This document shows, piece by piece, positions 1 to 5,557 of a DNA stretch of 44,664 nt (its first letter is position 1; each line of letters begins with the position of its first letter). This stretch comes from Acinetobacter sichuanensis (lineage in GTDB: Bacteria; Pseudomonadota; Gammaproteobacteria; Pseudomonadales; Moraxellaceae), in NCBI RefSeq assembly GCF_003024515.2, contig NZ_PYIX02000036.1:1-44664 (forward strand), read 5' to 3'. Made by a program: the position numbers and the translations under genes. The notes beneath the pieces were generated by a model. That model worked only from the letters and a program-made list of their open reading frames with translations. It made no database searches and was not told the origin of the DNA.

Positions 1-21
1 GTTTGGAGTTTGGAGTTGGTG

Positions 22-261
22 ATGGGATTAACAAACAAGCAGCGCGTTCAACGTAAAAAGAAACCTAGAACATGTGCCTTTTCTTCACATGTCAGCTTAT
101 CAACAGCGCGTTCTTATTTTGTGTCAAATGGTGTGGTTTATTACGATGATCATTACTCGTATGGCTTAAAAAAGGCTCATATGACTTTAGAGCAGTTTTT
201 GGGGAATCCAAGTATTTTAACCAATGCTGAGTTTAAGCAACTTGATGGAAAGGTGGCGTAA
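22..261 (+). CDS. small basic prophage protein, unknown function
   Basis: I do not recognise this 79-residue protein. The start is taken at the ATG at 22 because GGAG lies at 12-15 with six bases between; an in-frame TTG at 10 has no such site. The N-terminus is strongly basic (residues 6-16, KQRVQRKKKPR) and the middle is rich in tyrosine and histidine. Its stop codon shares a base with the next start (TAATG), so it is translationally coupled to the DUF551-type gene. With its three downstream neighbours it forms a tight run of small genes typical of the accessory end of a prophage. Function is unknown; a nucleic-acid-binding role would be a guess from charge only. Confidence 0.6.
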   Translation: MGLTNKQRVQRKKKPRTCAFSSHVSLSTARSYFVSNGVVYYDDHYSYGLKKAHMTLEQFLGNPSILTNAEFKQLDGKVA

Positions 262-863
262 TGGATATTCAAAAAATTAAAGAATTGGCTCTGGCAAATG
301 GTTTCTCATTAAAAGAGCAAGCTAGTGGCAATATAGATCTACACTCTTATGTGTATGAATTTGCTCAAGCAGTTAAAAATGAAGTCTTGGCGCAAGCTCG
401 CAGTGTTTTTAATCAAGAAGCTGTAACTATAAATGATACTGAATTTTTGGATGCTGAAATCACTCAAATTTCAAATTCAATGTCTGAGAATCATTTTTTG
501 GATTATGAAGAATCAGAAGAGTTGGAGATGCTTGTTGCTAAAGCAATGAAACTTGGTGAACTTTATGAGCGTAAAAAGTGGCAAGAAGCCCAAGCCATTC
601 CTGAATGGATTGAAACTTCTGAACGTATGCCGAATGAGGGTGAAGAAGTACTAGTGCATCACTATGGGCATGTAGTCCAAGCAACTAAGGATAAAAAATA
701 CTCTGGCGGATTCAAGCAAAGAAATTGCTATGGGTGGGAAGCTGTTAGTTCATACATATCACACTGGATGCCTAGGAATATCGAACTACCTGAAAGCTGT
801 CATTTTTATTATGAAAATGATGCAAAACAGAAAGCAATGATCGAAGCACAGGAGCAATTATGA
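261..863 (+). CDS. prophage protein with C-terminal DUF551-like domain
   Basis: This is a 200-residue protein. Residues 113-173 look like a DUF551 domain: they open with an IPEWIETSERMP motif and a GEEVLV strand, and close with a typical HWMP ending. DUF551 proteins are common in the accessory regions of tailed-phage genomes and have no established biochemical role. The N-terminal 110 residues are acidic and helical and are not recognised. The start overlaps the previous stop by one base, and the end overlaps the next ATG (ATGA), so four genes form one coupled unit. A purine-rich site (GGAAAGG, 248-254) precedes the start. The domain call rests on motif appearance, not a profile search. Confidence 0.75.
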   Translation: MDIQKIKELALANGFSLKEQASGNIDLHSYVYEFAQAVKNEVLAQARSVFNQEAVTINDTEFLDAEITQISNSMSENHFLDYEESEELEMLVAKAMKLGELYERKKWQEAQAIPEWIETSERMPNEGEEVLVHHYGHVVQATKDKKYSGGFKQRNCYGWEAVSSYISHWMPRNIELPESCHFYYENDAKQKAMIEAQEQL

Positions 864-1207
864 TGGATATTAAAAATACAGCTATTACAGCAGCAATGGT
901 TATCCAATCTCTTGTGAAACTTCTTGAAAATGAAGATGTTGATATTTCTTCGGTGAAATTCAAAGTAGGCTCAGAAGGCAATGATTATGAAAGCCCTGAA
1001 TTTGAGTTAGAAAAATTGATTGATCTAGCTGTTAATAGTTTGGATGAAATAAAGCAAGCAAATGGTGTGCCTGAAGGTTTTATTTTGGTGCCAATAGAAT
1101 GTACTGACGAAATAGCTGAAGCTATAGCATTTGGTACACATGTTTGTGGAGGTGTTGCAAATGATGTTTATGAGTCAATTATTAAGGTAGTGAAGGAGCA
1201 AAAATAA
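860..1207 (+). CDS. prophage accessory protein, unknown function
   Basis: This is a 115-residue protein. AGGAGC at 850-855 precedes two adjacent ATGs at 860 and 863, and either may be used. Residues 69-91 read GVPEGFILVPIECTDEIAEA and onward, a short segment that recurs in many small phage proteins of gammaproteobacteria. The rest is acidic and helical, and no catalytic motif is visible. It overlaps the preceding gene by four bases and shares a base with the following start. It is probably co-transcribed with the flanking prophage genes. Function is unknown. Confidence 0.65.
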   Translation: MMDIKNTAITAAMVIQSLVKLLENEDVDISSVKFKVGSEGNDYESPEFELEKLIDLAVNSLDEIKQANGVPEGFILVPIECTDEIAEAIAFGTHVCGGVANDVYESIIKVVKEQK

Positions 1208-1491
1208 TGGGAGTAAAGCCAAATATTGAAGATCCATTTGACACTTTATGGTTACTTCAAATGAAATATCGTAAACCTGTTGTAGCTATAGAAGAACTCT
1301 TAGCTGACTACTTGCCACACTTATCACTCATTCAAGCTAATAAACGCGCATGCAAATGTGACTTACCCTTTCCTGTATTTAAGCCAGACGGTAAATACTC
1401 CCCTTGGTGTGCACATTTAAGTGATGTTGCTTTATGGTTGACAAGTGCTCGACAAGAAGCTAAAAAAGATTGGCATGCGATGAAAAGTTAA
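1207..1491 (+). CDS. pyocin activator PrtN-like regulator
   Basis: This is a 94-residue protein resembling the PrtN family, small DNA-binding activators first known from pyocin regulation in Pseudomonas. The shared pattern is FDTLWLLQMKY near the N-terminus, a central segment with EELLADYLPHLS, and then LPFPVF...HLSDVALWL, which fits the family's ordering of a helix-turn-helix-like region followed by a strand and helix. In many Acinetobacter prophages a PrtN-like gene sits at the end of the early module beside the integrase. Here no integrase follows. The start overlaps the upstream stop (TAATG), so it is translated with that operon. The family call is from motif memory; the actual target promoters are not visible. 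Confidence 0.65.
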   Translation: MGVKPNIEDPFDTLWLLQMKYRKPVVAIEELLADYLPHLSLIQANKRACKCDLPFPVFKPDGKYSPWCAHLSDVALWLTSARQEAKKDWHAMKS

Positions 1492-1511
1492 AGTTCATTT
1501 CTAATAAAACA

Positions 1512-1548
1512 TGAGTGGTTGCACCTCCATTGCACCTTGCACCACTCA
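1512..1548 (+). repeat. hairpin with three TTGCACC copies after prophage operon
   Basis: TGAGTGGT (1512-1519) pairs with ACCACTCA (1541-1548). A further GCA/TGC pairing lies inside it across one bulged base. Three copies of TTGCACC lie at 1519-1525, 1530-1536 and 1537-1543. No T-tract follows, so it is not a standard intrinsic terminator. It may end the small-gene operon or be part of a recombination site; the sequence does not decide. Confidence 0.4.
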
Positions 1549-1591
1549 AATCAATATAAAATATTGTTTATTATAATTATTTATAAATAAT

Positions 1592-1813
1592 CTATCCCAC
1601 CTGCCATCGGGGCAACAAAAATTGGCGAATGCTTTGATCTATCAAACAATTCTTCAATTACTTTGTTTTTACTCAATTTTATGTTTCCCATATTCCAAAG
1701 GTTTTGTACAACATTTTTACGATTTTAACACCTCATTTGCGCCATCATTATCACTGTGGTGCAAATTATATCTGTGGCGTAAAATAGAAATCATCGCAGA
1801 TAAACTACAGTAA
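1592..1813 (+). pseudogene. possible decayed transposase fragment (IS5-like)
   Basis: The frame stays open from 1592 to the stop at 1813 but has no ATG and no ribosome site. The translation contains ALIYQTILQLL followed by FPYSKGFVQHFYDF. This resembles the region of IS5-family transposases where a helical segment precedes an R-Q-T-x-GF motif and a short helix. The DDE catalytic residues are absent, so any protein would be non-functional. No inverted terminal repeats or target duplications were found. The similarity is weak and may be chance. Confidence 0.25.
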
Positions 1814-1917
1814 ATGATAAAACTCGCTACAAAGCTTAAATACGAATGACTCGTAAAGGATTACCACTATTGATTAAAACAAGAATATTTCCAAAAGAGC
1901 CATGAGCCAAAAAATAG

Positions 1918-2076
1918 CTTAAATGGCTTAAAGCAAAGATCCTTGTTAATCTGGCTATTCTAAATCCTGAAGCTGCCGTTGTGTCAAAAACTTTGGAGCA
2001 ATTCATCATTCAATATTTAAATAAAATCAGTGATAAGTTTCTGAAACGACGGATTCAACTAAAACCGCAGCATTAA
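1918..2076 (+). pseudogene. orphan C-terminal coding fragment, origin unknown
   Basis: A 52-codon open stretch ends in TAA at 2074-2076. It has protein-like composition, including ILVNLAILNPEAAVVSKTL and a basic tail ending KRRIQLKPQH. An in-frame TAG at 1915-1917 closes it upstream and there is no start codon. It may be the decayed 3' end of a mobile-element or phage gene. I cannot assign a family. Confidence 0.2.
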
Positions 2077-2354
2077 AAAAATATTTATCTATCACAACCA
2101 ACAATCACTTTTCTTTCTTAAAATAGAATGAGTTACCACCAAATGCTCTAAAATCAACCAAATAAACATTCTTTTTAAGAATGATTACTTAATTAATTTA
2201 TAAAAAATATTTATTTTACTTTGATATATAATTTAAAAATCAACACTCTAGCTAAAACCAACCAATTAACTATGTTTTATTTTATAAAACAATAGCTTAC
2301 TTGAGTTTTATTTTATTATCGCTATACTCAAAACCAATAACTATGAAAAATAAT

Positions 2355-2415
2355 AAACACACCTACAGGTTCTTTTATTGGGGAAATTTGGGGAAAAGAA
2401 TTTGTAGGTGTGTTT
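2355..2415 (+). repeat. long hairpin, 22 bp as + strand RNA
   Basis: Positions 2355-2367 and 2403-2415 are a perfect 13-base inverted repeat (AAACACACCTACA and its complement). Inside, TTCTTTT (2370-2376) pairs with AAAAGAA (2394-2400). The two intervening positions are GG opposite TT, which pair as G-U only in a + strand RNA. The 17-base loop contains TTGGGGA, which occurs again across the loop/stem border with a 10-base period. Function is unknown; see the finding. Confidence 0.6.
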
Positions 2416-2444
2416 TAAAATAAGAGACTTTGCCTCGCTAGAAT

Positions 2445-2466
2445 AAAAAAAACTCCAAAATAGGAG
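2445..2466 (-). terminator. weak intrinsic terminator of the 77-residue gene
   Basis: Read on the minus strand, CTCC, a six-base loop and GGAG are followed by a run of T. It lies 23 bases past the stop of the gene at 2489-2722. The stem is only four pairs, so efficiency is doubtful. Confidence 0.4.
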
Positions 2467-2488
2467 GCTTAATCATCTTATGAAATTT

Positions 2489-2722
2489 TTATTCTAAAGC
2501 TTGCTTGACTTTGTCCAGATAAATTTTGATCTTTTCATTTGCTTCCAAATGACTTAGATCATCTGCGATCCAAAAAACATACATTTCTTCTCCAACTTTC
2601 AAAACTGCTCTCTCATATGTGGTTGGCTTACCAGTGACTTTATCCTTTGCAAGAAAATAGCCATTTTCCTCATCTTTGAGTAATTTACTACCATGCCAAC
2701 AACCGCCTATACATATATTCAT
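2489..2722 (-). CDS. small phage-like protein, unknown function
   Basis: This is a 77-residue protein. It opens with an MNICIGGCWHG motif and continues with an alternating charged/aromatic pattern (EEMYVFWIADDL) and a helical, lysine-rich C-terminus. Similar short proteins opening with M-N-I-C-I-G-G-x-W-H-G are, as far as I recall, carried by Acinetobacter prophages; no function is established. It runs opposite to the four prophage genes upstream and stands alone. Two cysteines (C4, C8) and a histidine (H10) near the N-terminus could bind metal, but that is inference. Codon use is ordinary for the window. It probably marks the last recognisable prophage gene. Confidence 0.55.
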   Translation of the reverse strand: MNICIGGCWHGSKLLKDEENGYFLAKDKVTGKPTTYERAVLKVGEEMYVFWIADDLSHLEANEKIKIYLDKVKQALE

Positions 2723-2763
2723 CTTACCGCCTTCAATAAATTATTATAAAGTATTAACCATAT

Positions 2764-2796
2764 AGTAAAAAAAACCTGCAGCCAAAAGACGCAGGT
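2764..2796 (-). terminator. intrinsic terminator on minus strand without obvious upstream gene
   Basis: On the minus strand ACCTGC (from 2796), an 11-base loop and GCAGGT (to 2774) are followed by eight T. This has the form of a good intrinsic terminator. It would stop transcription arriving from above 2797, where no minus-strand gene is visible for several hundred bases. Confidence 0.55.
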
Positions 2797-2806
2797 ATAA
2801 AAAGTT

Positions 2807-2833
2807 ATGTAGATAATTGGGGATTATCTACAT
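2807..2833. repeat. 11-bp perfect inverted repeat with TGGGG loop
   Basis: ATGTAGATAAT (2807-2817) and ATTATCTACAT (2823-2833) are exact complements around TGGGG. The symmetry suits an operator or a small RNA hairpin. The loop region reads TTGGGGA, the same heptamer as in the hairpin at 2355-2415. Confidence 0.55.
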
Positions 2834-3351
2834 CAATGTTATAGTATTCTATTTTCCGACAAAACGGTTTAACAAAAAATACCAAGTTAAAATAGGTCGC
2901 ATTTTAATCAATAAAAATTTACATTTGATCTATTTTTTTTAAAACGAATTTAAAATCCAGCAATAAAAACACACAAACATCTGATTATTAACATATTAAT
3001 TCAAGACAAAAAATGATATTAATGTTTTATTCAAGAATAAAATACTAAAAAATTAAATACGACAATATTTAAATATACTAAACAAACAGTTTAATTCATC
3101 TATCAATAAAAAAACATCCGTTCATCTCTGATTTATTCTTTAATAAAACTAAAGAATAAATCATCTATATATTTTAAATTATTGTACCTTTTGAAATTAT
3201 TTTATATTCATCATTCACTACGTGTTAGGGCTATAGCTCACTGTATTACTGCCAGATGCGTATACAATATATATTCATACATTTTAACTAAGACATAGTA
3301 TAATTTGCTGCTTCACCCTGCTCATCCATTTCTAAGCGTGTTTTCGTTAGT

Positions 3352-4560
3352 ATGAAAAAAATTGCTCGACAAAAAAACTTTCTTCGCTCTGCAAGTTTAA
3401 TGGTCTTAGTACTGGGGCTCAGCGCTTGTGGCAATGGCTCTTGGTGGTCACATGATGATGAACCAGAACTCGAAAGTGAGCAAATTCGTAAATTGATTCC
3501 TAACCGAGTCAATGATCGAAAATCTTGGGCTCAAGACATTTTTGATATCACTGAAGAATTAAAAATTCCACGCAATAAGGAAAATATTTGTACAATTATT
3601 GCGGTTGTTGATCAAGAATCAAACTTTATTGCAAATCCGAATGTACCCGGTTTAGGTGATAAAGCCGTCAAAGAAGTCAGTACGCGTTTACAAGAAAAAT
3701 TTGAGGACAAGCTAGGAACTACAATTGGTGGACCTATCGCTAATTATTTCCAAGATGTTCTAAAAAACCAACCGACACCTGAAGATAACTATCTTAAACA
3801 AATGAGTCGTGTCAAAAATGAAAAAGAGCTTGATGTTCTTTATCGTGAAATTTTTGACTATATGACAAAACATTATCATATCAGCGCTTTGACAGGGGCT
3901 GCAAAATTGGTTGGTCAGGATTTCGCTGAAAAATTAAATCCAATCACCACATTGGGTTCGATGCAAGTTCATATCAACTATGCCAAAGAACATAAACGCA
4001 CAAGCATGAACACCAATGCTTTACGTGATAACCTTTATACTGAATTTGGTGGCTTATATTATGGTATACATCGATTAATGATTTACCCTACAAATTACGA
4101 CAACCCAATTTATCGTTTTGCAGACTATAATTCGGGAATGTATTCAAGTCGTAATGCAGCTTTCCAAAAAATGATTGAAAAATCATCTGATATTAATTTA
4201 GATCTAGATGGTGACTTACTTTCTTATGATAAAAATGGTGATCCTCGTTCTACAATGACGACAACAGAAAAAGCCATTATCACTTTATTTTCAAAAAACA
4301 ATATTTTAGTGACACCGCGCCAACTGCGTAGTGATCTGAAAAAGGAAAAAGAGAAAAGTTTTGAAAAAACACAAACTTATATTGCTGTTTCTAAACTTTA
4401 TCAAGATAAAACAGGAAAAGAGCCAATCTATGCTATTATGCCTGAAGTAGTCATTTCTGGTCCAAAATTGAGCCGTGATTATAATACCAACTGGTATGCA
4501 AGCCGCGTAAACGGACGATATGAAACATGCATGCAACGAGCAAAACGCATAAAAACCTAG
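3352..4560 (+). CDS. DUF1615 family lipoprotein
   Basis: This is a 402-residue lipoprotein. The signal peptide ends in a lipobox, LSAC, with the lipidated cysteine at residue 26. The mature part fits the DUF1615 family: an early NRVNDRKSWAQDIFDI segment and IIAVVDQESNF near residues 80-90, where the glutamate sits in a context like that of lytic transglycosylases. Later comes GSMQVHINYA, then YADYNSGMYSSRNAAFQ-like motifs. The fold suggests a lysozyme-like activity on peptidoglycan, but no member's reaction is known to me. It probably faces the periplasm from the outer membrane. Its last 34 bases overlap the next gene, which suggests co-translation. A long AT-rich spacer lies upstream. Confidence 0.85.
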   Translation: MKKIARQKNFLRSASLMVLVLGLSACGNGSWWSHDDEPELESEQIRKLIPNRVNDRKSWAQDIFDITEELKIPRNKENICTIIAVVDQESNFIANPNVPGLGDKAVKEVSTRLQEKFEDKLGTTIGGPIANYFQDVLKNQPTPEDNYLKQMSRVKNEKELDVLYREIFDYMTKHYHISALTGAAKLVGQDFAEKLNPITTLGSMQVHINYAKEHKRTSMNTNALRDNLYTEFGGLYYGIHRLMIYPTNYDNPIYRFADYNSGMYSSRNAAFQKMIEKSSDINLDLDGDLLSYDKNGDPRSTMTTTEKAIITLFSKNNILVTPRQLRSDLKKEKEKSFEKTQTYIAVSKLYQDKTGKEPIYAIMPEVVISGPKLSRDYNTNWYASRVNGRYETCMQRAKRIKT

Positions 4561-5174
4561 CCTTATTTGATTTTGATGGAACCTTGTGTAAAAAAGACAG
4601 TTTCACAGGGTTTATTTTCTATGCTTTATCAAAACGACATATTGTTAAACAAGGTATTAAGATTTTGCCTTGGATTCAAGCCTACTATTTAAAGGTTTAT
4701 CCTGCCGATGCAATGCGCCCAAAACTCTTTAAAGCCATGTTTAAAGATGCCGATGCTGATGAAATTTTAGAATTAGCAGAAGAATATTCAACGCGTTTAA
4801 TGGCTCAACTTGACCCTGCAATCTATCAACAATTATTAATCCACCAAGAAAATGGCGATGATGTTGTACTTGTTTCAGCATCCATTGATATTTATCTTGA
4901 GGCAATTTGTCAAATTTTAAATATCGATTTAATTTGTACAGGTACTGAGATTAAAAATGGTCTATTTACTGGATCATATTCGACACTGGACTGTAGTTGC
5001 GACCAAAAAAGACTTAGAGTTTTAGAAAAATATGATTTAAATCAATATAATAAAATTTATGCATATGGCAATAGTGATGAAGATTTAGACATGCTTAGTC
5101 TGGCAGATTTTAAATATATGGTGGGCGTAAATTCTAAATTACCCTATATTAAAGAAGAAAAAAAATTTGCTTAG
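4527..5174 (+). CDS. HAD-IB family phosphatase (phosphoserine-phosphatase-like)
   Basis: This is a 215-residue cytoplasmic hydrolase of the HAD superfamily, subfamily IB. Motif I is DFDGTL with the nucleophile and acid Asp15 and Asp17. Motif II is the serine in VLVSAS near residue 118. Motif III is the lysine in CDQKRL, and motif IV is YGNSDEDLDML. The cap between motifs I and II is helical, as in SerB-like enzymes. Substrate is unknown; relatives act on phosphoserine or phospholipid-type monoesters. The ATG at 4527 lies inside the preceding gene, an overlap of 34 bases. The start is forced because motif I begins only 14 residues in. No strong ribosome site precedes it, which fits translational coupling. 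Confidence 0.85.
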   Translation: MHATSKTHKNLALFDFDGTLCKKDSFTGFIFYALSKRHIVKQGIKILPWIQAYYLKVYPADAMRPKLFKAMFKDADADEILELAEEYSTRLMAQLDPAIYQQLLIHQENGDDVVLVSASIDIYLEAICQILNIDLICTGTEIKNGLFTGSYSTLDCSCDQKRLRVLEKYDLNQYNKIYAYGNSDEDLDMLSLADFKYMVGVNSKLPYIKEEKKFA

Positions 5175-5557
5175 AGATCATGTAAAACGATTTGAGTGAA
5201 AATATAATCAAAATAATATCTCTCAAAAGCCAAATTCGATCATTCACGGATCATTAGATTTTGAGTATTCACATCTAAAAAATTAGGCATATTTTATAAA
5301 GAATAAAAGTTTTCTTCACCCCACTTCGTACAAGTATTTTTTTCATCTTCTATCTGAATGCGCAAAGTCAACTTAATCCTTAGAGAAAGTCTGCATTGTT
5401 TGTTATCCTTTCAAGTTGCTCATTTTACAATATTGATCAAAAATGAGGGCTTGTTTAAAATTAGACAGGTCATACTTTCAAATCTCCTCTTAACTCTTGG
5501 ATTATCTATTTATGCTAAATATTTTTAAAGACATTGAAAATAAAGGAATTAATAACA
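5175..5557. other. intergenic region upstream of mutS
   Basis: This is 383 AT-rich bases with no coding potential on either strand and no hairpin terminator I could identify for the upstream pair. The mutS ribosome site (AAAGGA, 5542-5547) closes the region. The promoter of mutS must lie here, but I see no confident match. Confidence 0.4.

Larger units (their letters stand above)
1492..2488. other. decayed prophage flank without intact gene
   Basis: This stretch of about 1 kb has no convincing intact gene. It holds a hairpin just after the PrtN-like gene (1512-1548), a possible transposase relic (1592-1813), a second open fragment (1918-2076) and a long hairpin (2355-2415). Much of 2080-2340 is simple AT-rich sequence. 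An integrase would be expected here beside a PrtN gene but is not seen on either strand. The stretch is best read as a degraded prophage or insertion-sequence boundary. Confidence 0.5.
2723..3351. other. very AT-rich intergenic spacer
   Basis: This is 629 bases without a gene. It contains a minus-strand terminator-like hairpin (2764-2796), an 11-base inverted repeat (2807-2833) and long AT runs. The last 100 bases should contain the promoter of the DUF1615 lipoprotein gene, but no clear -35/-10 pair stands out. Confidence 0.5.

Noticed and set aside
1519..1543. Three TTGCACC copies as possible replication iterons
   Set aside because: Only three copies, irregularly spaced and partly explained by the surrounding inverted repeat. 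No replication gene is nearby.
2355..2833. Repeated TTGGGGA segments as a CRISPR array
   Set aside because: The repeats are far too short and irregular, there are no regular spacers, and no cas gene is present.
3215..3280. Possible tRNA-like stretch (GGGCTATAGCTC)
   Set aside because: The start resembles a tRNA 5' end, but no matching acceptor stem, anticodon arm or T-loop follows.
3288..3512. Minus-strand open frame opposite the DUF1615 signal peptide
   Set aside because: It is antisense to the lipobox region, and its protein composition is Ser/Arg-rich noise.
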